64,000 nucleotides of DNA from Macrostomum hystrix (taxonomy: Eukaryota > Platyhelminthes > Macrostomidae): NCBI GenBank assembly GCA_950097015.1, contig CATNEN010000039.1, positions 15,346,501-15,410,500 of the forward strand. Reading direction: 5' to 3'. Position numbers and translations under genes: made by a program. Within the stretch, counting starts at the first letter, position 1; the number at the start of each line of letters is the position of its first letter. The notes below the pieces were generated by a model. That model worked only from the letters and a program-made list of their open reading frames with translations, was not told where the DNA came from and did not search any database. Below are positions 1 to 12,500 of the stretch, one piece after another.

Positions 1-545
1 TAACTCCGAGAGTGTACATTCCTTCAGCTTGAAACTCTAACCCCGAGAGTGTACATTCCTTCAGCTTGAAACTCTAACCCCGAGAGTGTACATTCCTTGA
101 GCTTGAAACTCTAACCCCGAGAGTGTACATTCCTTGAGCTTGAAACTCTAACCCCGAGAGTGTACATTCCTTGAGCTTGAAACTCTAACCCCGAGAGTGT
201 ACATTCCTTCAGCTTGAAACTCCAACCCCGAGAGTGTACATTCCTTCCACTTCAAACTCTAACCCCGAGTGTGTACATTCCTTTCACTTCAAACTCTAAC
301 CCCGAGTGTGTACATTCCTTCCACTTCAAACTCTAACCCCGAGAGTGTACATTCCTTCAGCTTGAAACTCCAACCCCGAGAGTGTACATTCCTTCCACTT
401 CAAACTCTAACCCCGAGTGTGTACATTCCTTTCACTTCAAACTCTAACCCCGAGTGTGTACATTCCTTCCACTTCAAACTCTAACCCCGAGTGTGTACAT
501 TCCTTCCACTTCAAACTCTAACCCCGAGTGTGTACATTCCTTCAG
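1..545. repeat. Minisatellite, 37-bp unit (GH31 intron 20)
   Basis: About 15 direct copies of a 37-bp unit beginning taaccccgagagtgtacatt, with cttcagcttgaaactc and cttccacttcaaactc variants. It fills the intron after exon 20 and runs off the left edge. Confidence 0.97.
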
Positions 546-576
546 GTTATTTAGAGAAGTTAATCACGTGACTCAC

Positions 577-3500
577 CCCACCAACCGGCTGGTCCCTGGA
601 GAACATGGGCCAAGTTGAATAATCGAATCGGTGCCTCAAATTCGGATGGGTGTGCTCGCCGAGACCATAGACAGCGGATGTTGGCAGCGCTGCGGCCAGT
701 TGTAGGAACTGATTCTCGTACACCAGGCCACCAGTCGGTGTCGTATCCCAGCTAAGAATTTAAAAAAAAAATTTTATTTTTGAAAATTATTTTTTACTTA
801 TAATACTCAAAAAAATCAGCATATTAGCTGCGCCCTACATGCTCTGGGTTCCTCCACTGCGGCTCACAGTGATTGCTAGGCGACCATTTGCATCGTTTTT
901 CACTGACGCCGTCAATGGTAGACTAGTGAAAGTGGAGCTGGCTTCGGCTAGATTAAGCGATATTGGCACCTCATATCTTGCTGAGTCGGGATCAGTGATC
1001 TGAAATCAGAATTGTACAGCCATTTCTGCTTGTGATTCGCCAGAAGACCCAAATCGAGTGTACACATCCGAGCATCCGCAAGCCTTTATTACCCTCATTC
1101 TGAGTGCCCCGCTCCTGAGCTGAAGCAGCCCGATTTCCAATCGGTCAGCACCCAGCGAGTACTGGTGCATGTTGTCCACCCGATTAGCGCCATAGACAGT
1201 TCTGACGGGGTCAGAGGCGGCAACTCTGGCTGCTGAAGTGTGCACTCGATAGGAGTTGGCCCTGCGTTTTGAAAGTTCAAACTTATTCTTAACACTTTTC
1301 AATGACTTTTAACTAGAACCACACGCAGTTATTGTGGATATTTACACTAACTTTGACTGTCTAGAATTTATTATGTTCCTCTCAAGTCCTAAGAGAATTC
1401 CTATTGGTCTAACTCTCACCATCTAGCCTAATTATCTTACCCTGTGTTGCGCACTCACACCCCGCCGCCATCTGATTTGTCGACCGTATCTCACTCTCTA
1501 TAGTCTCATTTTCTTACCCTCTGAGGTGCATTTCAACCCCCGCCGCATTTTGATTGGTCAACCTTATCTCACCCTCTAGCCTCATTCTCTCACCCCTGTG
1601 GCACACTTTCACAGTATAGCAAACTTTGAAAGTCGCATGTATCTTTGATAGATTCACATAATTAAAACGAAGCACCTGATTCTAGCGTCGAGAAAGCAGC
1701 GGGGCACCCAGCCGCTTAGGTGCTCCCTGGGTGTGTCGTCCAGATGACAGCCGCGGCGGCTACATTCGCTGGCGCTGATGCCCTGGCCAGCCCAGGCCTC
1801 AGGGGCGCAGTCAATGCGACCGAGCAGGCCGTACCGAGGGTCCGAGCTTGATTGCCCCATCGGGTGCGATAAATTGTGCTAATTATTATTTCGACAAAAT
1901 TAAGCATGGCGTCTCACAGTTTAGGATTGTGTCTAACAGTTCAGGATTGTGTCTAACAGTTTAGGATTGTGTCTAACAGTTAAGGATTGTGTCTAACAGT
2001 TTAGGATTGTGTCTAACACTTAAGGATTGTGTCTAACAGTTTAGGATTGTGACTAACAGTTCAGGATTGTGTCTAACACTTAAGGATTGTGTCTAACACT
2101 TTAGATTGTGTCTAACAGTTTAGGATTGTGTCTAACACTTTAGGATTGTGTCTAACAGTTTAGGATTGTGTCTAACAGTTTAGGATTGTGTCTAACACTT
2201 AAGGATTGTGTCTAACAGTTTAGGATTGTGACTAACAGTTCAGGATTGTGTCTAACACTTAAGGATTGTGTCTAACACTTTAGATTGTGTCTAACAGTTT
2301 AGGATTGTGTCTAACACTTTAGGATTGTGTCTAACAGTTTAGGATTGTGTCTAACAGTTTAGGATTGTGTCTAACAGTTTAGGATTGTGTCTAACAGTTT
2401 AGGATTGTGTCTAACACTTAAGGATTGTGTCTAACAGTTTAGGATTGTGTCTAACAGTTTAGAATTGTGTCTAACAGTTTAGGATTGTGTCTAACAGTTT
2501 AGGATTGTGTCTAACAGTTGAGATTGTGTCTAACACTTTAGATTGTGTCTATCAGTTTAGGATTGTGTCTAACACTTTAGATTGTGTCTAACACTTTAGA
2601 TTGTGTCTAACAGTTTAGATTGTGTCTAACACTTTAGATTGTGTCTAGCAGTTTAGGATTGTGTCTAACACTTAAGGATTGTGTCTAACAGTTTAGGATT
2701 GTGTCTAACACTTAAGGATTGTGTCTAACAGTTTAGGATTGTGTCTAACAGTTTAGGATTGTGTCTAACAGTTTAGGATTGTGTCTAACAGTTTAGGATT
2801 GTGTCTAACAGTTTAGGATTGTGTCTAACAGTTTAGAATTGTGTCTAACAGTTTAGGATTGTGTCTAACAGTTTAGGATTGTGTCTAACACTTTAGATTG
2901 TGTCTAACAGTTTAGGATTGTGTCTAACACTTTAGGATTGTGTCTAACAGTTTAGGATTGTGTCTAACGTACAGTTTAGGATTGTGTCTAACACTTTAGA
3001 TTGTGTCTAACACTTTAGATTGTGTCTAACAGTTTAGATTGTGTCTAACAGTTTAGGATTGTGTCTAACAGTTTAGGATTGTGTCTAACAGTTTAGGATT
3101 GTGTCTAACAGTTTAGGATTGTGTCTAACAGTTTAGGATTGTGTCTAACAGTTTAGGATTGTGTCTAACAGTTTAGGATTGTGTCTAACAGTTTAGGATT
3201 GTGTCTAACGTACAGTTTAGGATTGTGTCTAACAGTTTAGGATTGTGTCTAACAGTTTAGGATTGTGTCTAACAGTTTAGGATTGTGTCTAACAGTTTAG
3301 GATTGTGTCTAACAGTTTAGGATTGTGTCTAACAGTTTAGGATTGTGTCTAACAGTTTAGGATTGTGTCTAACAGTTTAGGATTGTGTCTAACAGTTTAG
3401 GATTGTGTCTAGCGGTTTAGCCTAGCAGATTAAATTTGATGGAAAAAGTTTAGATTCTCCCCACCGCCACTCAATCTCCAATCGTTGAGCCAGATTGAAT

Positions 3501-6500
3501 GCGGCGGTTAGATTAGTTGCCATGGCAACGCCCTGCCGCTGCTGCTGCTGTGGCTCTCCGCCAATCCAAGCGTAGTTGAATGGCACCGCCTGGCCGTTGA
3601 TGAGCAGTTCTCGAGGTGGCGGCTCGTCTTGGCTGGAGACCGGCGCCAAGATGGTGACACTCTCCAGCAGCTTCGGCTGGCTCGTTATGCCGTCCCGAAC
3701 CGGACTGATGACGCAGCGCCTCTGACAGTCGGGTAAGGATTTTTCGGGCAGAATTTTCATAAACAAACCACGCTGAGTATAGTTTGAGAAGCAGTAAGTA
3801 AAGCTTTTAGATAGCGCTAAAAAAGAAACGAATTCGCTTAAATTAAAATTTAGAAAGTACCGACTTTCAGAAAGCAACGTTAAACTGAAATCTAGAAAGT
3901 AACGGATAGTAACAGCAGTACCTTCGCACAGACGACAGTGGCGTGAAAGAATGGCGCACTCGGCTGATTAATTGATTCCGAGTCTAAAATTGATAGCAAA
4001 GTTATTGGTCCATAAATTGTCAACAGCGCATTTTTCTGTACTTTTAAAACAGTCAGTGACACTCACAGTCGGTCTCGCCGTCGTCCCAAAACAGCTCTCC
4101 CTGGGAGGTCTCATCAGCTGACATTGCCACCAGCAGTTGAAATTTTCCAGACTGGATGCTGCGGTGAGTTAAGAATAATATTTTTAATAAAATTTGTTTG
4201 AAAATTTCTCAAGGTGATATTCTCATTGCCAGTGGGTTTTTCACAGCCTCTGCGAGCTGCCAAAATTGTTTTTGAGACGCCAGAACCCCACTGAGTCATT
4301 CACAGTACGATTGGGTCAATCACAGTTTTATTGGGTCATTCACAGTTTTATTAGGTCATTCACAGTTTTATTATTGGGTCATTCACAGTTTTTGTGAGTC
4401 ATTCACAGTCCGATTGGGTCAATCACAGTTTTATTGGGTCATTCACAGTTTTATTGGGTCATTCACAGTTATATTTAGTCATTCACATTTTGATTCAGTC
4501 ACTCACAGTTTGATTCAGTCATTGACAGTTTGATTCAGTCACTCACAGTTTTAGTAAGTCATTCACAGTTTTGTTGAGTCATTCACAGTTTTATTGGGTC
4601 ATTCACAGTTATATTTAGTCATTCACATTTTGATTCAGTCACTCACAGTTTGATTCAGTCATTGACAGTTTGATTCAGTCACTCACAGTTTTAGTAAGTC
4701 ATTCACAGTTTTGTTGAGTCATTCACAGTTTGATTGAGTCATTCACAGTTCGATTGAGTCATTCACATTCTGATTGAGTCATTCACAGTCTGATTGAGTC
4801 ATTCACAGTTTGATTCAGTCATTCACAGTCTGATGGAGTCATTCACAGTTCGATTGAGTCATTCACAGTCTGATTGAGTCATTCACAGTTTCATTCAGTC
4901 ATTCACAGTCTGATGGAGTCATTCACAGTTTGATTGAGTCATTCACAGTTCGATTGAGTCATTCACAGTCTGATTGAGTCATTCACAGTTTGATTGAGTC
5001 ATTCACAGTTTGATTCAGTCATTCACAGTCTGATGGAGTCATTCACAGTTCGATTGAGTCATTCACAGTCTGATTGAGTCATTCACAGTTTCATTCAGTC
5101 ATTCACAGTCTGATGGAGTCATTCACAGTTTGATTGAGTCATTCACAGTTCGATTGAGTCATTCACAGTCTGATTCAGTCATTCACAGTTTTAGTGAGTC
5201 ATTCACAGTTTTAGTGAGTCATTGACAGTTTTAGTGAGTAATTCACAGTTTTAGTGAGTCATTCACAGTCTGATTGAGTCATTCACAGTTTTAGTGAGTC
5301 ATTCACAGTTTTAGTGAGTCATTCACAGTTTTAGTGAGTCATTCACATTTTGATTCAGTCACTCACAGTTTGATTCAGTCATTGACAGTTTGATTCAGTC
5401 ACTCACAGTTTTAGTAAGTCATTCACAGTTTTGTTGAGTCATTCACAGTTTTAGTGAGTCATTGACAGTTTTAGTGAGTAATTCACAGTTTTAGTGAATC
5501 ATTCACAGTCTGATTGAGTCATTCACAGTCTGATTGAGTCATTCACCGTCTGAGTGAGTCATTCACAGTTTTTGTGAGTCATTCACAGTTTTGTTGAGTC
5601 ATTCACAGTTTTAGTGAGTCATTCACAGTCTGATTGAGTCATTTATAACTTCATAGGGTGTAAATGGCAGAGCGGTCTAACGCGTTAGCCTCTCGCGGCA
5701 AGGTCCGTGAGTTCGATTCCGCGGCGAGGCTACATTGATTTGGGGCCCAGCCACGGAGAGAAAGATTGGATGCTTGTCGCGCAATTTACGCCCTTGAGGG
5801 CCAACCTCCGAGGCACAGTGAGGAGTGTACAACTGAGTGCGTGTGTGCTCAGGAGTCAGCGAAATGGGTAGAATTGCCTCCTCGCTGAATCCGTGTCTAG
5901 TGTCCACCTAATGATTCATTCATTGTCTCACAATTCAATGAGAAAGTCAGTCTCAGCGCAATGATTACAATGTTCGATCCAATTACTACTGTTTAGTAGT
6001 AGCACAGTCTTACTCACTGGTCCCTGGTGCTGCTGGCAGGTGCCGTAGTGAACAGGCTGTAGCCGCCCCGCAGGTGAATCAGCGGCAGGGGTCCTTCGCC
6101 AACATCAGTGATTACTTGACGGCTGGCGCCGTTGATTTTCAAGACTCGCCGATACCCCCAACTATTCGGATGGGCTAAACTGCCAAGGCTTTGACTCTCG
6201 CTAGCCGTGATGTCAAACCAGACTCCCGGTGGCATCCAGTGAGTCAGCGGCCCCGTGGAGTCCTGCAGTTTGAAAAAGGTCTAAGTAACGGAAATACATC
6301 AATTAACGGACGAATGCAAAGTAACGGAATACATAAAAGTAACGGAATAAGTAAAAGTAATGGAATAAATATAAGTAACGGAATACATAAAAGTAGCATA
6401 ATATATGAAAGTTACGTAAAAAATGACGGAATAAATTAAAGTAACGAATTAAGTAAAAGTAACGGAATAAATATAAGTAACGGAATAAATCAGAGTAACG

Positions 6501-9500
6501 GAATACATCAAAAGAACGAAAGAAAATTCATAAAACTACCGTGCGATCCGGCAGTTTCATAAAAACTCATCGAAAAAAATCGGGCGCAAAATTATAAGAG
6601 AACAATTCTTTGGTTTCTACTTAGTTACTCAAGTCAATTGCTGTAATTTCTGTAACAATAATTTGTGTTTTATTCACTCACCACAGACATCTGGGGACTG
6701 ATAAGCAGCGCTTCGCCCCACATGAACTGCATGTCCACACTGTGCAGGCTCACTTCGTTTGGGAAACTGCGGATTGGTGTCAGAGAATAATCAGGTGTGA
6801 TTGAGAACACTCAGATCTGAGATTGATCAGGTTGAGAACACATAAATCAAAGACTGATCAGGTGAGATTGAGAACACTCAGATCAAAGAATAATCTAGTG
6901 AGATGGAGAATCACATAAAAGAATATGAAAAATGAAATTTAAGTTTCAATAAAATTTAAATTTAAGTCGGCTTACTTAAAAAACAGGGGTCTGACCACAG
7001 TGCCGCCATGCCTGTGAGCCCGGTGAAACAGGGTGTACAGGTGCGGATTAAGCCTGTATCGCTGTCGAACGACCCTAACCATTTGTTGGACACACTGGGG
7101 ACACACCTGCTGATACACAGCCGGGTCCTGATCCTGCGGTGTTGTAGGTCAAGTCTTTGACATTACTATCAGCTGCTTGGCAAAATAGCTGCCGCGTGTG
7201 TTGTAAATACGGTAGAAACCTACTAAAGGGGCTAATACACCTGTTACTTTGACAGCTAGTACACCTGTTACTTTGACAGCTAATACACCTGTTACTTTGA
7301 CAGCTAATACACCTGTTACTTTGACAGCTAATACACCTGTTACTTTGACAACTAATACACCTGTTACTTTGACAGCTAATACACATGTTGCTTTGACAGC
7401 TAATACACCTGTTACTTTGACAGCTAATACACCTGTTACTTTGACAGCTAATACACCTGTTACTTTGACAACTAATACACCTGTTACTTTGACAGCTAAT
7501 ACACATGTTGCTTTGACAGCTAATACACCTGTTACTTTGACAGCTAATACACCTGTTACTTTGACAGCTAATACACCTGTTACTTTGACAGCTAATACAC
7601 ATGTTGCTTTGACAGCTAATACACCTGTTATATTGACAGACTAACACGTGTTTTTGACAGCTTGACACCTCTTTTTAGACAGTTAAATGCCTGTTATAAT
7701 TTGTCAGACAAACACTTTTGCGATAGCTACTAAATCACCTGTTATTTTGACAGCTGAAAAACGCATCAGTGTCTCACCGGCGAGTTCTCAAAGTTGTGAT
7801 TGCGGCTGAACGGATAGAAAGCTCCGACCTCCATCCAGCGGGTGCACAGTCGCGCGCTTGCAGTGCCAAAAAAGCCGCAGATATCCGCTCCGACGAAGGG
7901 CAGGCCGAAGATGTTGAACTCGAGCAGACCGACTGTTGCGTAACGCATGTGGCTCTCGCTCGAGTCGTTGTCGCCAAGCCAAGTACCAGCTTGGGCGCCG
8001 CTGCCGGGATAATTCGACCGGCTGACGATCGGTTTCCGACGGCCTGGCGCTGATTGGCCCAGGGCCCGTCGGGTCGCCGACTCCATGGCGTAGCCGTAGA
8101 GACTGTGGACATTGTAGTGCAACTGCTGCTGCTGCCTAACCCAGACGTCACTATCCAGTGTGTGCTGAGCGTACATGCAGATTGATTTGTCTGACAGTTG
8201 GGCAATTTTTGAGTCGTGCTCCGAGTCCCAAAAATAGGCGGCACCTTTTAATGGAAATTTCGTTTTTGTAATTTTTAATCGGCGAAATTCAAAAGCGACG
8301 ACTTAAGAAAATCAGCGATTCAAATATGCTCACTAGGCCTGTACGGCGGCATCTCAAGCAGTGAGCTGTTGTCGCACTTCAGACTCCAGTAGGGCGTCTC
8401 ATGCTCCGGCCAATTCCACGGCTTCTTCTCGTTTGTACCAAAGTTGGCCGGCTCGTTCATGTCCTGGGCGGAGGGAGAAAGAATAAATTTAATTGTAATT
8501 TTGAATCTGAACTTGTTTATCGTAACTTGCTACTTAGAAGTAGCTTATGCGCTAACCAGCCAGATTCCGTCAAATGGCACGCCACCGCTCTGGTGCTCCT
8601 GAATTAGCTGGGTCCAGTACTCCACCGAGGAGTTCTTGAAGAAGTCGACGAAAGCAACTTTTCCACTGGGCCACACCTGAAAATAAATAGAATTTTACTG
8701 ACGAGCCTTGGCGCAGTAACGGAAGAAAGTTACTGAAGGTTTAAAAGCAAAGGAAAATATCGATATTATGGAAGACTTAAAGTAATCGAGAAAAAGCAAC
8801 GTAAACTATAAAGTAACGGAATCTATGACAGTAACAAAATACTTCAAGCAACGGAGGATTTCAGAGTAACAGAAGACTGAAGACAACTATAAGAAGATAT
8901 CATGGTACCTAAAATATGAAAAATAAAGGAATACATAGAAGTAACTGACGACATCAAAGTAACGCCATCAAAGCAACAAAAATAAAATAAAGAAAAAACG
9001 ACAATAAAATACATAAAAAATAACGGAAGAAAAAATAGGGCAGAATGGATCAAAGTAACGAAATTCATCAGAGCAACAAAAGGAATTAAAAAATATTAAA
9101 AAACCAAAAAATAACAGAATACAAAAAAGGAACGGAAGACATTAAAGTAACGGTAGGCCAAAAAGTAACGGAAGGAATTAAAGTAACGGTATGCATCTGA
9201 GTAACGAAAGGCATCAAAGTAGCAGAAGGAATAAAAAACGGAAGTAATCAAATTAACGGAAGGCATCAAATTAATGGATGGCATCAAAGTAACGAAATGC
9301 AACAAAGTAACGAAATGAATTAAAGTAACGAAAGGCATCAAAGTAACGGAAGGCATCAAATAAATTAAAAGAAAAAAATTACAAAACACACAAAAGAACC
9401 AGAACACGAAACGGAACAGGAGACATCAAAGTAACGGAAGGTATCTAAGGAACGGATGGCTTCAAAGTAACAGAAAGCCGTCAAAGTACCAGAAGGCATC

Positions 9501-12500
9501 ACAGTAACGAAAGGAATCAAAATAACGGAAGGAATCTAATAAACGGATGGCACCAAATTAACGGAAGGCATCAAAGTAACGGAAGGCATCAAAGTAACGG
9601 AAACTTTTTAAAGTTAATGTAGTGCAACGTTCCCTAAAGTAGGTAACGAAATGCGTTAAGTAAAACTCACGTAACCCAGCAGCACAGTGTCGTTAAGAAA
9701 GTCGAAATCCCCCGGCGGCATTTCGTCAGCCGATCGCCAACGCACAAAAGTGTCCATTTGGCGGCCTAACTCGAAGGGCCGATAGCCGGTAGAGTTGATG
9801 ACAACCACCGGATTCTTCGAATGCGAATGAAGTGGAGAAAGAATGTCAACTTGAAGCTTGTAACGTTTTAAGGCTAAAATCCATCTTTTCCATTAATCTC
9901 CTCTCTCACTTCCCAATCCCCTCGCACTTCCCAATCTCTCCTCTCACTTCTCAATCTCCCCTCACTTCCCAATCCCCTCGCACTTCCCAATCTCTCCTCT
10001 CACTTCTCAATCTCCCCTCACTTCCCAATTTCCTCTCTCACTTCCCAATCTCCTCTCTCACTTCCCAATCTCCCCTCTCACTTCCCAAACTCCCCTCTCA
10101 CTTCCCAATCCCCTCTCACTTCCCAATCTCCCCTCTCACTTCCCAATCTCCCCTCTCACTTCCCAATCCCCTCTCACTTTCCAATCTCCTCTCTCACTTC
10201 CCAATCTCCCCTCTCACTTCCCAATCTCCCCTCTCACTTCCCAATCTCCTCTCTCACTTTCCAATCTCCTCTCTCACTTCCCAATCTCCTATCTCACTTC
10301 CCAATCTCCCCTCTCACTTCCCAATCCCCTCTCACTTCCCAATCCCCTCTCACTTTCCAATCTCCTCTCTCACTTCCCAATCCCCTCTCACTTTCCAATC
10401 TCCCCTCTCACTTCCCAATCTCCCCTCTCACTTCCCAATCTCCCCTCTCACTTCCCAATCCCCTCTCACTTTCCAATCTCCTCTCTCACTTCCCAATCTC
10501 CCCTCTCACTTCCCAATCTCCCCTCTCACTTCCCAATCTCCTCTCTCACTTCTCAATCTCCCCTCACTTCCCAATCTCCTCTCTCACTTCCCAATCTTCC
10601 CTCTCACTTCCCAATCTCCTCTCTCACTTCCCAATCTCCCCTCTCACTTCTTAATCTCCCCTCTCACTTCTCAATCTCACTTCCCAATCTCCACTCTCAC
10701 TTCCCAATCTCGCCTCTCACTTCCCAATATCTCCTCACGCTTCTCAATCTTTCCTCTCACTTCCCAATCTCCTCTCTCACTTCTCAATCTCCTCTCTCAC
10801 TTCCCAATCTACTCTTTCACTTCCCAATCTCCTCTCTTACTTCCCAATCTCCCCTCTCACTTCCCAATCTCCCCTCTCACTTCCCAATCTCCCCTCTCAC
10901 TTCCCAATCTCCTCTCTCACTTCCTAATCTTTTCTCGCACTTCCCAATCTCCCCTCTCACTTCCCAATCTCCCCTCTCACTTCCCAATCTCCTCTCTCAC
11001 TTCTCAATCTCCTCTCTCACTTCCCAATCTCCTCTTTCACTTCCCAATCTCCTCTCTTACTTCCCAATCTCCCCTCTCACTTCCCAATCTCCCCTCTCAC
11101 TTCCCAATCTCTCCTCTCACTTCCCAATCTCCTCTCTCACTTCCCAATCTCCTCTCTCACTTCTCAATCTCCTCTCTCACTTCCCAATCTACTCTTTCAC
11201 TTCCCAATCTCCTCTCTTACTTCCCAATCTCCCCTCTCACTTCCCAATCTGCCCTCTCACTTCCCAATCTCCCCTCTCACTTCCCAATCCCCTCTCACTT
11301 TCCAATCTCCTCTCTCACTTCACAATCTCCCCTCTCACTTCCCAATCTCCTCTCTCACTTCTCAATCTCCCCTCACTTCCCAATCTCTACTCTCACTTCC
11401 CAATCTTCCCTCTCACTTCCTAATCTCCTTTCTCACTTCCCAATCTCCCCTCTCACTTCCCAAACTCCCCTCTCACTTCCCAATCCCCTCTCACTTCCCA
11501 ATCTCCCCTCTCACTTCCCAATCTCCCCTCTCACTTCCCAATCCCCTCTCACTTTCCAATCTCCTCTCTCACTTCCCAATCTCCCCTCTCACTTCCCAAT
11601 CTCCCCTCTCACTTCCCAATCTCCTCTCTCACTTTCCAATCTCCTCTCTCACTTCCAAATATTTTCTCGCACTTCCCTATCTCCCCTCTCACTTCCCAAT
11701 CTCCCCTCTCACTTCCCAATCTCCCGTCTCACTTCTCAATCTTCCCTCGCTTCCCAATCTCCCTTCTCACTTCGTCAACTCTAATTTTCAATTGATCATT
11801 CTATATTTTTTTCAAATCTCTTCAACAGTTCTTTTCCTTTGTTTTTTCATCCTTTTTTCTAAGAAAGAGTAGAAGTACGCTCGTAGGAACAGACTGGCGC
11901 ACCAAAATGGCTATATTCCTCAATCCGTATTGATTTCTCTGATCAACCAGATAGCTGTACAGGCCGGCATAGTTGATTGGATCAAGGGTGAACACTCGCC
12001 TCTGGTCCAGGTGATCAATATCTAGGTGTACAGCGTCGATCGGCAGGCCGATTGCGCGATTCCTAGAAAGCGTTTCGTTAATCTGGCTAAGGCTGCGGTA
12101 ACCATAGCGACTAATGTGAAATCCCAGACTCCAGTAGGGTGGCAAATTTGGCTTCCCAATCAGCTGATGGTATTGCGTAGCAACTGACTCCGGGTCCGGG
12201 CCAAGGAACATGAACAGGTCCAGGACACCTCCGGTGGTTCGATACACCAGGCGTGGACCAGGGCTGGTCACAAACTCTGCAAGGATTGGGATGAAAGCTC
12301 TGTCACCTGTCTGACTGATTCTGTCACCTGTCTGACAGATTCTGTCACCTGTCTGACTGATTCTGTCACCTGTCTGACTGATTCTGTCACCTGTCTCACA
12401 GATCCTGTCACCTGACTGACTGATTCTGTCACTTGTCTGACTGATTCTGTCACCTGTCTGACTGATTCTGTCAACTGTCTGACTGATTCTGTCACCTGTC

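Noticed and set aside
1-3420. Possible CRISPR-like array because of regular repeats
   Set aside because: Units are directly adjacent, with no unique spacers, in a eukaryotic intron.
5677-5735. Genuine tRNA gene
   Set aside because: A and B boxes are present but the acceptor stem does not close, and the sequence continues into a body shared with other SINE copies.
7766-8053. Plus-strand frame opposite GH31 exon 10
   Set aside because: Shadow of a strongly family-matching minus-strand exon.
9832-11784. 650-codon open frame, Ser/Leu/Pro-rich, plus strand
   Set aside because: It is the 19-bp array of GH31 intron 6; the unit lacks stops, and well-defined splice sites of the minus-strand gene enclose it.
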